Of a stretch of DNA of 64,000 nt, positions 30,924-42,980 are shown one piece after another. Origin of the DNA: Saccharum officinarum (lineage: Eukaryota; Streptophyta; Magnoliopsida; Poales; Poaceae). The DNA lies in assembly GCA_020631735.1 (NCBI GenBank), contig CM036223.1:55108456-55172455 (forward strand), read 5' to 3'. The position numbers and the translations under genes were made by a program. How positions within the stretch are numbered: position 1 is the stretch's first letter; each line of letters opens with the position of its first letter. The notes under the pieces were generated by a model, which ran no database searches, had not been told where the DNA came from, and was given only the letters and a program-made list of their open reading frames with translations.

Positions 30924-31678
30924 ATAATTCAACATTAAAAACATCGTACGAGTATTTAAAAACAAAAGTATTTGATTATGAAAAGGGTTAAAACACTAAA
31001 AATTATTTTTAGGTATGCCAGTGATCACATCCCTTAGCCCAAATAAGGACTCTTAGGTGGCTTATTATAAAGACTAACTTGGGGGCCTTGTTTGTTTTTG
31101 TTTCGTCGTCCATACGGCGTGATATTGTATGGATGCCATCCACTTGGGTGGTAATGTATGGATCAATTGCCTCGACGCTCTGGTAAGTGTGAGTTGTGAG
31201 AGCATGATCGTCCAACCGGCGATCTAGGGGAGAGTAGTTTTGGTGACTTGCATACTTACATGTTTAAACCATGTAATTACGTAAGCACTTAATTGTGGGA
31301 ACCTTTATATCGGGTAGCTTTGATACTGAAGTATATACATCAGGGGATGTGTATATGGAAAGTATTTAAATTACTGCTTCTTGTGTGCATATATTGGGAA
31401 ACTGTTGGGCTGAAATGAGATTTTCTGCAGGTACACTAACAGCGTAACGAGTAGACCGATAGTTTCGCTTATATGAGAGAACGTATGTATGCCACCGCCT
31501 AGCGTTAGAACTTTAGGTTTCTACTAAGGTGAGAGGGCGTACGGAACGTGCATGCATCATGTTTAATTATATCATACATATCATTTACTCCCTCCTTAAA
31601 AATTTCAGTACTCCCGACTAAATTAAATTTCGTATCCCCTAAATGATCCTCACTTTAAGTCGTATCTTGTTGCTACAG
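30924..31678 (+). other. 5' leader of Gypsy element 1
   Basis: 755 bp without a convincing long frame. Related sequence precedes the H3-tail ORF of the second Gypsy family, e.g. tacggcgtgatattgtatgg here and tacggcgtgctatggtatg there, and cgatctaggggag in both. The leader ends in a pyrimidine-rich tract and tgctacag directly before the ATG, an acceptor-like site. Confidence 0.6.
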
Positions 31679-32283
31679 ATGGCACGTACCAAGAGGACCG
31701 CTCGCAAGTCCACTGGGGGCAGGGCACCTCGTCACCAGCTCGCTCCACGTGAGCCCCGCCCTGAGCCTACTGAGGTGGAAAGGCTGAGGGCAGAGTTGGC
31801 TGAAGTGACTGCTGCCGGAATGCAGCGCGTCAGCAACTGGAGCAAGTGATCCGTGATCGTGACCAGGAAACCCTTGCAGTCCAGAGATTGACAGTAGCAA
31901 ACCGCAACTGTCAACGCATGCTGGTCCGTGTCATGAACCAGAGGGATGAAGCCTGGCACGAGGAGAACGTTCTGAGAGCTCGTCAGTTTGAGCTCGAACA
32001 ACAGTTGGAGAATGCTGAAGAATACAATGACAATCTTCATGAAGAAGTGCACCGCCTGAACAACCAGCTAAATCCTCTGCTGCCTCGAAATATCAACGCA
32101 GATGAGGACATGGGTTCGGGAATCTTCATGGCTGAAAATGATGATGAAGTGGAGGTCAATGGGCCCCAAGATGCCGAACCAGAAGAAGAACCAGAAGAAG
32201 AAGAAGAAGATGAGGAGTTAGAGCCTGTTAGTGATGAGGACGGCGGGGAGATCCTTGACACCGACTCTGAGGACGATGCTTAG
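31679..32283 (+). CDS. ORF1 with a histone H3 tail-like N-terminus, coiled coil and acidic tail
   Basis: The first residues, MARTKRTARKSTGG followed by RAPRHQLAPRE, match the canonical H3 tail at 18 of the first 23 positions after Met. R2, K4, R8, K9 and S10 are kept; Q5 is R, K14 is R, K18 is H, T22 is P and K23 is R. The histone fold is absent. Instead a coiled coil follows (VERLRAELAEV, QFELEQQLENAEEYNDNLHE, EVHRLNNQLN), then a strongly acidic tail (EEEPEEEEEDEELEP...DSEDDA) ending at 32283. A one-base frame change near 31830 (ggagcaagtgatccg) splits the frame. The position before gag is unusual for a chromovirus. Function is unknown: histone mimicry, binding to an H3 reader or chaperone-like activity are inferences. 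A related longer protein is encoded at 54590-55640. Confidence 0.8.
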
Positions 32284-32943
32284 AGTAGTTATCACGTAGC
32301 TATGATGTTAGGATCGTCTTTTGTGCCTCCTGGGTTGGAGTGAGGCTTTGTAATAACTTGACTTTTGGATGTAAGGTCGAACTCTATGTTTCCTGGATGT
32401 TTAGTTGGAACCTGTTAATTTCGATCGCAATTGGATGTCTTATTGTGTTGCGTTCGATGATGGTGTCACGATTAGTACCCTTCGGTGCCGCGACGAAACC
32501 GAGGGCCTCCTATGGCGCGCGACATAAGGCTGTGCTGCTTGGCACGCGCTGGTATCGAGGTGGCTAGTCATGATCCACCATGGAACTCTACCGTTGAGAA
32601 GTCTCCTTGTGGTCAGTTTGAAGTAGCTTTCTCAGTCAACTAAAAACTTTGAAATCGAATCCAAGTACCGGGCGAAAGATCAAAAATCACGTAGACTTTA
32701 GTGTAAACGGTTCAGTAACTGTTGTGCCTCTGTGAGTGAGCCTTTATCAAAATACATCTTGTTGGATTCCCTCGCATGATTGCGTCCCTTTGATCCGCTT
32801 GAATGGATTGTGCGGTTGTGATGAATTATTGTGCCATGAGTATTTTGAGAAGTCTATTTCATGAAGTCAGTTTGACATATTTACAATAATTCATCTACAA
32901 ACTTCCCACATCGTCAGTGCTCATTGACTATGCATTTTTGCAG
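32284..32943 (+). other. inter-ORF region between ORF1 and gag
   Basis: 660 bp without a recognisable frame. It ends tatgcatttttgcag directly before the gag ATG, another acceptor-like site. It may contain an intron or splice signals that give a separate gag-pol message. Confidence 0.45.
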
Positions 32944-34952
32944 ATGTCGTACAATCTTCGTCGGGGTCGTGGCAATGAGGATGAGGAACAGCCACCCCCT
33001 CCGCCACCACCTACCCCGGCTGAGCTGATGCAGACAGTGGTCGAAGGGCAGCGCATGCTGGCAGATGCTATGCGCCAGCTTGCCAACCGGGAAGCTCGTC
33101 CTGGCCGCCAGGGCCCAGAACCCAATCAGTACAGTGATTTCAAGGACTTTCTTGATACTAAGCCCCCGCTCTTTAAGGAGGCGGAGGAACCACTGCAAGC
33201 TGATGAGTGGTTGAACACTATTGAACAAAAGTTTCGTCTGCTTCGCTTGACTGATGAGCTAAAGACTGAATATGCTTCTCACCAACTACATGGTCCAGCG
33301 GGTATTTGGTGGAGCCACTATCGTTCCACATTGCCTGCAAATGTCCCGATTGCTTGGGATCAGTTCAAGGCCGCATTTCGTGGGAACTATATTCCTCCAG
33401 GTCTTATGGCTATCAAGCACACAGAATTTATGAGGCTGTCGCAGGGCAATAAAAGCTTGACTGAATATCTGCAATCTTTCAACAACCTGGCAAGGTATGC
33501 CACAGAGTTTGTGGATACCGATTCCAAGAAAATTGCTAGCTTTAAAAGAGGCCTCGGCCCAAAGCTGATGAAGACTATGGGCACTAGCAAGTGCACTACC
33601 TTCAATGAATTTATCAGTGATGCTCTGACTCAAGAGAACAATAACTCTATCTATGCTGCTTCTAAGAGCCGCAAGAGGGCACTTGAGGCAGGTGCTTCAC
33701 AGTCTCGAGCTCCAGCTGCCCCGAGGGCTCCTCCTCGCCCTCCTGCCACAAGTGCTAAGTTCCGTCCTCCGCAAAAGAAGGCGCCAGTGAAGACTGGGTT
33801 TCGCAAGGCATATACAGTGGCTCTGCCAAAGGTAATTCGGGCCAAGGCAGCTCCAGTGTCCCTCCTAGCAACATGCCTTGCTGGAACTGCAACAAGCCAG
33901 GCCATTGGTCCAGGAACTGTCCTTACCCTAAGAAGAATGTCAACCAAGGTGGCCGTCAAGGGCACGCTCATTATAACAGTATTGAGGAAATCCCATCTGG
34001 TGAGGTTGTCACTGCTGGTAAGTTCCTAGTTGACCAACACCCTGCAGTGGTACTTTTTGATTCAGGTGCTTCGCATTCCTTTATCAGTCCTAAGTTTGCA
34101 TCAGAGTTTGCACACAAATTGCATACTGTTGAAGGTGGGGGTTATTGTATTAGCGCAGCAAGTGGGAATATTTCCACAAATAAAGTAGTGGGGAATCTTG
34201 AGCTTGAGATAGAAGGGCGAAAGTACTCGCTTGCCTTAGTGGTTTTGCCGGGCTTAGGCATAGATGTTATCTTGGGCATGAATTGGATGAGTCAGAATGG
34301 GGTACTCATTGATACATCCACTCGGGTAGTTATGCTCAGAGATCCTACAGATCAAAAGGGTTTTCTGGTACAACTTCCCAGAAAAGTTGATTTGTCTGGG
34401 GAAGTTCATGCTGTGCAAGCAAAGGCGTTGGCCGAAATTCCAGTAGTAAATGAGTTTCCGGACGTTTTTCCCGATGATTTGCCGGGGCTCCCTCCGGATC
34501 GGGATGTGGAATTTAAAATTGAGTTGTTGCCTGGCACGGCACCCATCTCTAGGAGACCCTATAGGATGCCTCCGAATGAACTAGCTGAACTTAAGGTGCA
34601 ATTGAATGAACTTTTGAAGAAAGGGTTGATTCGTCCTAGTTCGTCGCCGTGGGGATGTCCTGCTATCTTTGTAAAGAAGAAGGATCAGTCATTGCGAATG
34701 TGCGTAGATTATAGACCTCTCAATGCAGTCACTGTCAAAAATAAGTACCCTCTACCGCGCATCGACATCTTGTTCGATCAGTTGTCTAAAGCTAAAGTTT
34801 TCTCCAAGATCGATCTAAGATCTGGCTACCATCAAATTAAAATCCGCCCGGAAGATGTTCCAAAGACAGCCTTTTCTACCAGATACGGTCTTTATGAGTA
34901 TCTTGTTATGTCTTTCGGCTTGACAAATGCCCCGCACACTTTATGTACTTGA
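32944..34952 (+). CDS. Gypsy Gag, protease and N-terminal reverse transcriptase
   Basis: The start [16 protein letters not shown] directly follows the AG at 32943. The Gag (retrotrans_gag) core includes [33 protein letters not shown] and [24 protein letters not shown] knuckle ([14 protein letters not shown]) lies at about 33873-33920, after a frame change near 33820. The aspartic protease site [10 protein letters not shown] is near 34055. Reverse transcriptase begins near [15 protein letters not shown] and continues through [20 protein letters not shown] and [15 protein letters not shown]. The frame is lost near 34935 (one base missing in gccccgcac). Gag builds the particle; protease and reverse transcriptase act inside it. 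Confidence 0.9.
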
Positions 34953-37320
34953 TGAATTCGGTGTTTATGCCCGAATTGGACAAGTTTGTGGTGGTATTTA
35001 TTGATGACATCCTGTATATTCTGTGAATGAGGAAGATCACGCTGAACATCTGCGTATAGTCCTCACAAGACTGCGTGAACATCAACTATATGCAAAGTTC
35101 AGTAAGTGCGAATTCTGGCTTCGAGAAGTACCTTTCCTTGGGCATGTGTTGTCCGATGGAGGAATTATGGTGGACCCCGCCAAGGTACAAGAAGTACTGA
35201 ACTGGAAGGCTCCTATCTCGGTTCACGAGGTCCGGAGTTTTCTTGGTTTGGCTGGCTATTATCGTCGCTTCATCCCGGATTTCTCCAAAATAGCCAAGCC
35301 AATGACTCGGTTGCTGCAGAAAGACACCAGGTTTGTCTGGACTCCTGAGTGTGATGCGGCTTTTCACCAACTGCGAACCCTCCTAACCTCAGCTCCGGTT
35401 TTGGCACAACCGGATATCGAGAAACCATTTGATGTTTATTGTGATGCCTCAGGCATAGGTTTGGGAGGTGTTCTGATGCAGGAAGGCCGAGTAATTGCAT
35501 ATACCTCTCGACAACTTCGGAAACATGAGGTGAATTATCCAACACATGACTTAGAACTCGCCGCGGTTGTTCATGCTTTGAAAGCCTGGCGACACTATCT
35601 GTTGGGCAATGTTTGCAATATCTACACAGACCACAAAAGCCTCAAATACATCTTCACCCAACCCGAGTTAAATATGCGTCAAAGAAGATGGCTCGAGTTG
35701 ATTAAGGATTATAACCTTCAAGTGCACTATCATCCTGGCAAGGCAAATGTGGTTGCGGATGCTTTAAGCCGTAAGTCTCATTGCCATTCCCTAGTTGAAA
35801 CTGATTTTCATCGATCTCGCCTTCTACATCCAGCAGTCTTGTACAACATCACTGTCAGTTGTACTCTCAAAAGCAGAATTATTGAGCTCCAAAAGACTGA
35901 CACTGGTGTATTCCACATCAAGCGTAAGATGAAAGAGCAAGAAACTACACAGTTCAGGGTAGATGAAGAGGGTGTACTATGGTTCAAGGATAGGTTAGTT
36001 GTGCCTAAGGACCGAGAGCTTAGAAATGATATTATGTCTGAAGCACACTCCACTAAGTTGTCCATCCATCCTGGTAGCAATAAGATGTATTATGATTTGA
36101 AGCCATACTATTGGTGGACCAAGATGCGGAAGGAGATAGCTGCATATGTGGCTAGGTGTGACACCTGCTGTAGAGTTAAAGCTGTGCACATGAAAGCTGG
36201 GTTACTTCAACCACTTTCTATCCCAGGTTGGAAATGGGAAGAGATAAGTATGGATTTCATTGTCGGTCTTCCTCCTACTGTCAAAAATCATAACTCCATC
36301 TGGGTAATTGTGGATCGTTTGACCAAATCAGCTCACTTCATTCCAGTTAGAGTGGACTATCGTCCCACTGACTATGCTGAGTTGTACTTCAATCAGATAG
36401 TCCGGCTCCATGGGATACCTCGTACTATCATATCTGACCGTGGTCCCCAGTTCACTGCTCGCTTTTGGGAGCACTTGCATCACCTTCTGGGAACCAAGTT
36501 AGTGAGAAGCTCTGCTTATCACCCCCAGACGTCAGGACAGACGGAACGGGTTAACCAAATCTTGGAAGATCTATTGCGGGCATGTGTAATATCATCCAAG
36601 GGATCTTGGGAAAAATGGTTACCTCTAGCCGAATTCTCGTACAATAATAGTTACCAAGAGAGTATTAAGATGGCTCCATTCGAAGCTTTGTACGGTCGTA
36701 AGTGTAGAACTCCACTAAACTGGGTAGAAGCTGGTGAAAGGAGGTATTATGGTATTGATTTTGTTCATGAAGCTGAGGAACAAGTCCGTACCATCCAAAA
36801 ACATATGGCTGCAGCCCAAGCTAGACAGAAAAGTTATGCTGACCGTCGTAGAAAACCGCTCAAGTTTGAAGTTGGAGACTTTGTTTATCTGAAAGTTTCT
36901 CCAATGAAGAGTGTCCAACGTTTTGGTGTTAAGCGGAAACTTGCGCCAAGATACGTGGGTCCTTTCCAAATCATAGGCAAGAGTGGAGCTGTTGCGTATA
37001 AAATCCAGTTACCTCCAGAAATGAGTGTCATATTCAACGTCTTCCATGTATCTCAGCTCAAAAAGTGTCTTCGAGTTCCTGAAGAAAGAGTCCCTTTAGG
37101 AGATATCAGGCTGGAATCCGATCTAACTTACGAAGAAAAGCCAGTCCGAGTGATCGATACTCAGGAACGAGTGACTAGAAGCAAAGTGGTTAAGTGGTAT
37201 AAAGTAATGTGGAGTAATCAGGGTAGTGAAAGTGACGCTACATGGGAACGGGAGACTATTTGCGGGATGGTTATAAGGAATTCTATGAAAAATGGTACGC
37301 TTTCCAAATCTCGGGACGAG
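34953..37320 (+). CDS. Gypsy reverse transcriptase C-terminus, RNase H, integrase and chromodomain
   Basis: The catalytic FIDD is near 34996-35010, just before a one-base loss near 35012; the frame is then open from 35023. RNase H follows ([27 protein letters not shown]), then the integrase zinc finger ([12 protein letters not shown] ... CDTCCRVKA) and core ([40 protein letters not shown]), giving D, D and E. After the core come the GPY/F region ([19 protein letters not shown]) and a chromodomain-like stretch ([16 protein letters not shown] ... SDATWE). One base is missing near 37255, after which the reading continues to the polypurine tract. The chromodomain is thought to steer integration towards chromatin with methylated H3. 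Confidence 0.92.
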
Positions 37321-37330
37321 ATTTTTATAA

Positions 37331-37340
37331 GGGGGAGGGC
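37331..37340 (+). other. polypurine tract of Gypsy element 1
   Basis: gggggagggc immediately before the 3' LTR start at 37341. It is the usual primer site for plus-strand DNA. Confidence 0.8.
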
Positions 37341-40300
37341 TGTAACACCTCAGGTGTTTAGCTCCATAATTGCATTGCATTACATGAGCATAAGCATGCA
37401 TCATTTCATGTTAATTCATGTGGTTGCAACAAATGTGATTTGTTTTGAAGTTTTATTTGATTCACATCATGTGACACTAGGTAGTTGGTGTAACTAAAGG
37501 GTAGAGTAGCTAATTATACCTTACAACACCTTAATTACACTTAGGATCATTAGTGGAACAATGTTCATGTTGACCAAAGTGACTAAATTGCCCTCCTAAG
37601 TGTGTTTCCATGCTAATTAGTGAAGTCATGTAAACTGAACCCTCAGAATCACTAGCTTAGAAGCAAAACCAGTTCAAGTCCATATTAACAAAGTTGTAGT
37701 AAAAATTGTAAGCTTCAACTTTGTCAATTAGCACAATTCATGATTCAGCCCTAAGCCGGCCAAATTTTCACTTTACCGTGCTGCTGATTTTCTGTTGTTT
37801 CACAAAAACAGATTTTGTTCCTGGCTCTGTAAATCCCAAAACATGTCGATTCAGGTTTAGCTCATATTGACAAAGTTGTAGAGAATTTCATGAGCTACAA
37901 CTTTGTTAATTAGCTCATCTCGTGATTCGGGCTGGTTTTAGAGCTACAGGGCTTGAAAGCTGCTGCTGTTTGGGGTGGCAAATGTTGCAAATGTTGCAAC
38001 ATGATGTTGCCTATGTTGCAGTTCAGACCGGGCAGGGGGGGAAGTGGCCGACCGGCCTCAGGCCGCGACCGCCGCGTGGGCGCGCGGTGGCGACCGTACG
38101 CCGGCCTTGGCCCACCGGTCAGGCCGAGCGGGCTTCTTGAACGCCACGACGCGGCCTCCGCCTCACTCCCGCCCTCGCCTCTCTCTCTCGCCCTGAGCTC
38201 GCCGAGCGGAGAGAACCGAGCCGCCTTCGGTGCCGCGCGCTCCGCCGCCGTCGTGTGCGCTCACCGTCGCACCACCGGCCAATACACCACGCCCACAGCT
38301 CCGTCACCACCTCCCGAACCTCGTCGAACCCTCCTTTGGAGCAACCGAGCAGGGTAAGGGCGCATTGCCGGCTTTTCCCCCGCTCGGAGCTCACCGGCGC
38401 ACCACCGCCTGCGGTGCTCATACGCGGCCATGCTCCTCCACCTTGCCTCGGTCCTCAATAGGAATCTCGTTAGGTCCGCCTTGGCCCTGGGGAGCAAATG
38501 CGCACCTCCGGTGACCACTTGGCGCTCGGAGCTCACCACTGCACCACCGTGCGCCATCACCGGGCCGCCGTCGCCATGGCCGTCGTAGCTAGGTGGGGAT
38601 AGGGTCAGCCAAGCTTGGTTCGGTCAGTGCGGAAAGTCACAGGGAAACCGTCAGTGATCTTCCCGTCACCGGAGACGCCGTCGTCGGCAAGCTTGAGCTC
38701 GCCGGAGTCGCGGCCGTCTCCTCCCTCCGCTCTTCTCTCTATGACCTGCGGGCCCGCTGTCAGCCCCGCGCGCGCGGGCGGGATGGCCGAGAGGCCGCAC
38801 GTGCGTCGCGGGCCACGCGTGAGTCTTGGGCCGCGTCTTTTCCCGGGCCGGCCCAGTAACAAATCCGATTTATTCTATTTCTTTTATTCTGTCACAGTTT
38901 TAGATAATGTTTAGAAAATATAGATCTAGGGTTTTACTTGCCCAAAAATTATGAGATAAATTTTGTTGGATCTACAGGGTGTGTAGTATTTTAGAAAAAT
39001 ATGAATTTGTTATGTGATGTTTGTTTTCTGGGATATTTAAATAGGTCTTTGAAATGTGTTTTAAATCACATGCAAACTTGTTTAAATTATATCTTGAGTT
39101 TCAGTGTTCCAAAAATTATGAAATTTGGTGAGTAGGCTAATTTATACTTGCTCTAGCTTTGGTAAAAATTTGGGCAGTAGTGCTTAAGTACTTTTCAAGT
39201 TATAAGGCTATCTTGTTATTCTAGGAAATACTTAAATGAATTTTAGTAATTTTTCTACATGTGCAATGTTCATATAAATTTTTGGAGAATGTCTTGGTAC
39301 CCTAGATTGTCCATGAAAATTTAGAAATCTGTTGTTTGACACTTTTTACTATGCTTTGTTATTTATACAAAAATCAGCCTTTTGGGCTTGTGAATTTTTT
39401 TCAGAGAGTTCCTGTGAATAAATTGAGTTCAAAATTTTACAGTAGTCTCTTTTTGGGTCAGAGAGCCCCTGTAATTTTTGTAGAATTTTAGGAGCAGTTT
39501 ACATATATATTTAAAATTCCACTTAATTACTTAAGTAAATTAAGAAAGGGGTGTAAATAAATATTCTAGGTGGGCACACCTTACTTTCTGGTGTTCTTGT
39601 GACCTTTGTGAACTTGTGGTAACAGTAGTTTGGTCTTATGGGATATTTGCCACATAAATAAATATTTAATCTTTGCAATTCTAGGTTTTCTGGACAGCTG
39701 GTAGCATTTCTAGGTTTGACCCTTAATAAAAGTATTGGCTAGAAAACTTGTGAATACCAAAGTGGTAGTAAACTGGTTAAATTAGCTTGTGTCAAAATTT
39801 ATGGCAATTGGGCTAGTAGTTTAGGAGTTATTGCTGTTTTAAGTAACAGTCCAGAATTGGCTGCTCTCTGTTTAGAGAGAGCAGATTCTGGAACTTTGGA
39901 ATTTCGACTAGGTAAACTTTAGAATTAAGTACTGTGGTCTGAAAACATTTTTTGTGGTACATTTCTTAAGCTTTCCAGGTTGTCTTAGATCATATCTTTT
40001 GGATTTGGGAATCTCCAGTTATGTTAGAAACAAGTAGCTGCTGTCCAGAAGATCTTACTGTGCTATTTTGGGTTGGTTGTGGTAACCTAAATAATGTTAC
40101 TCTTGTATTGTTAGGTGTTAGGCCTTAACCGAAGAGGAACAACTATATCTTAGGTTGGGTAGATTAGGTAAGTACTTCTCCACCGAAGAAGAGATTTGCA
40201 CGTACTGATAAAGTGACTGGATTAGATTATTATATTTTATTTCTGAAATGCATTTCATTCCGAGCATGTTGCACCATTATGCACCCATGATATTTATTGT

Positions 40301-41972
40301 GCACTCATGCAATAGGTGTTCCGGAGGGGGTAACTCTCCTTGAATTCGAGCCAGTGATTCCGGAGGAAGTCCAGGACCAGCCGGAGCAGCTAGAGGAACC
40401 AGCCGGCGACGAAGCTCCTGCCGAAGATCTACCTGAGTGTCCTGATCACCGGCCTTCGACCTTTCTGAAAGGCAAGCCCCGGTGCATGCTGAACCTACTG
40501 TTTTATAAATTAATCTTGAGTACTTTTAATCGTTTACTGCATTAAGTTGTAGGAGTTGTATGAAAACAATTGTTGCATTATACCTGTCCTTGTCCAGATA
40601 TCGTACTTAATCCTATATTAGGTTTAGGCACGTGTCAATGCTTAGCCCTGCTTAGTACGGTAGAAGTCGGGTGATTTCCGGTCATCCGCGAGATGTAGGA
40701 AGGAGTCACGAGTGGCTTTATGGCTATCGTGGATAGAACCATGCTTAAAAATAAATTGAGACCGGGCGGGAGTTCGATAGTACAGCCGCAAGACACTTCA
40801 CGTCTTGGGTGTGGAGCTATGCCCGTCTGAGTCGTTTAAGGACCGATTCGCTGTACGTCCTTGAGTCATGTTGAACGCAGTCTAATACTTAGTTGGCCGG
40901 ATAAGTCGTTCCGACCGCGAAGCCGAGTAATGTGGTTCAGGCTGGGAATCGAATGGTAGGTTGCTTCTTGGAGGAGAGAAAGGATGTGCTTGGGGACATT
41001 GGCGTGAGACCAAGGGGGTTAGAGTCCCTATCACCTGGCAGAGTGTCGCCCTTTGGGTCGCGACATTATTCGGACCCGCGATTACTGAATCATATGAAAC
41101 GGTGGCCTGTGCGACCCTGGCAGAGGTCTGCACGGTGAGTGTTAGAAATACTCCTCCAGCTGGATAGGAATTTGATTCGAATCGCCGTCGCTCCCGGTTA
41201 GTGAGCACTTGACTTGAGCAGCGGCAACGTAGATCTCATTAAATAAACTGGTGGTTAAGGGAATGATACAATGTTGCCACAATTCATACCTGCTCTGGAT
41301 GTAATGATGATAATTGTTTGATTATAATCAAGTGTATGTTTAGTACAGGTGCTAAGATAGATGACAGGTAAATGCTAAAATAACTACTAGTACAGGTTAT
41401 AAGAATCTCAATTACTTATGCCTTTATGCAAAAATGTGATGTCAGCTAGCCTCTTGTGAAAGCCTTACATAATCCTTGGTGTCATCTTATTTCTGGTTTT
41501 CGACGGGTAAGTCTAGCTGAGTACATTTCAGTACTCAGGGTTTATTCCCTCCTGTTGCAGATGATATGCTCTACCAAGGCTTCTGCAAAAATTGTCTCCA
41601 CCCTGCGGTGACGAAGACTAGATCACTTGGGCGTGATCATCTTTTATGTACTTTCCTGATGCTTTTGTGAGATGTTGATCAACAAAACTGGCAGTAGTTA
41701 AACAACGGGTGTGTTTATGCTTCCGCTACTTTTATAAACTTGGTTTGTAATAATTGCGACTCCGTGTGTAAACTTATTTCGGAACTACTTGCGAAATGTA
41801 ACGTATGATGTTGTATGTTAAATGATGCGATCTTGGTTGTAAGCAAATTGGTTTGAAATCCTTCGTGGTTTCGATTGACTACCGGGATTATATGGGCTCA
41901 AGTTCGAAAATTTGAGCGCTTCGGTGCTTGTTTTTGTACTTGTGCTCTTATAATTTGGTCGGTTCTGTTACA
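37341..41972 (+). repeat. 3' LTR of Gypsy element 1 (4,632 bp)
   Basis: It begins tgtaacacctcaggtgttta and ends ggtcggttctgttaca. It is colinear with the 5' LTR (26269-30909) with scattered substitutions and short indels. The target duplication tacag follows at 41973. Confidence 0.95.
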
Positions 41973-42572
41973 TACAGAGAGTATAATTTGAAGTGTTAAT
42001 TAAAGACGTTTTCACAATTAGTCTTAGGGTAATCCCAACCCATAATCTATAAAATATTTTGTATACTTGCCAAGTTATATAGACACTAAACATTAGAATC
42101 ATATTTGAATGGATGATTTTTGAAATAATATTTTGTCCAATCACCTATCTTTTCTCTCCTATCATTTATCTACCACATCTTTTTCTATCTTGTTTCTTGT
42201 ATAAGAAACCATTTTTTTCTCTGTCTTAATTCAAATATCAAATCATCATTTTGCTTAGTTACACTTTGTTTTGATTTATTAGTTACTAATAGTTAGTTAG
42301 CTAATTGCTCATAGCTAATATTAGATAGCTAATTATTAGTTGGTTTAATCCAACTAGTAAGATAGTTGTTAGTTGGTAGTAGCTAATAATTAGCTAGACT
42401 ATTAGTTGTACTTTTTTAGATCGAAAGAAGGTAATTATTAGCAGCTAACTATTTGCTCTGCGAATCCAAACAGAACTTTAGTATGCTAACTAATAATAGC
42501 TATAAAAATCATTGTAGCTTATTAGTTGGGCCTGCTCTTAGCCAATAAAACTGATCACGCCCCTGCTAGTAG
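41973..42572. other. intergenic region with MITE remnants upstream of the SOSEKI gene
   Basis: It begins with the Gypsy target duplication, then AT-rich sequence. From about 42270 to 42540 there are many agctaattattagttg words and ccaaacag/gggcctg edges like those of a Tourist- or hAT-type MITE, but ends are not clean enough to set borders. No gene recognised. Confidence 0.5.
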
Positions 42573-42856
42573 TTGTTCAAAAGGACAATTTATATATATA
42601 TAATAAAAAGTAGAGAAATCATTTGCCTGCCTCGTGCGTGCGTGCTTCGTCCTTCCGCGGTTTCAAGTTTGAACACTGCTGCGCGCCGGTTACCACAATC
42701 CCGTTTCCTTCGTCCTTTGGCAGTTCGCACAGCTAACACCTTCCGGTCTTGTTCCATAGTCCACACACGGCAGTACTGTATACTGCACCCACCAACTACC
42801 GGCCTCACGAGTCGCGTCTGGTATACTTCTTGCTTCCTTCTTGACAGTGGCAGTGG

Positions 42857-42882
42857 AAACGCGCGCGCGCACACACACACAG
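42857..42882 (+). repeat. CG/CA dinucleotide repeat
   Basis: acgcgcgcgcgcacacacac followed by acag, about 100 bp upstream of the SOSEKI start. A microsatellite in the promoter or 5' untranslated region. Confidence 0.8.
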
Positions 42883-42913
42883 ACGCTCCATCCGTCACAT
42901 TGCGGATCCATAC

Positions 42914-42921
42914 TATATATA
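42914..42921 (+). promoter_or_regulatory. candidate TATA box of the SOSEKI gene
   Basis: tatatata within ctatatatattcg, about 60 bp before the ATG at 42981. The resulting 5' untranslated region would be short (about 30 bases). Other AT-rich boxes exist at 42592-42606. Confidence 0.45.
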
Positions 42922-42980
42922 TTCGTTCCCTTGCCACTGTCAGTCTGTCACTACTCACTAGTGCTCACTAGCTACAAGCA

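Larger units (their letters stand above)
26269..41972 (+). mobile_element. complete Ty3/Gypsy chromovirus (Tekay-like) with an extra H3-tail ORF
   Basis: A 15.7-kb element flanked by the perfect 5-bp duplication tacag (26264-26268 and 41973-41977). Parts in order: 5' LTR 26269-30909, primer-binding site 30912-30923, leader, ORF1 with a histone-H3-like N-terminus (31679-32283), Gag-Pol (32944 to about 37320), polypurine tract, 3' LTR 37341-41972. Integrase after RNase H defines Ty3/Gypsy, and the chromodomain after integrase makes it a chromovirus. Very long LTRs fit the Tekay lineage. The two LTRs are colinear with only scattered differences, so the insertion is young. Only single-base indels interrupt the coding part. 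Confidence 0.93.

Noticed and set aside
31679..31753. A genuine histone H3 gene
   Set aside because: Only the first ~23 residues resemble H3. No histone fold follows, and the frame is embedded between the leader and gag of a Gypsy element.
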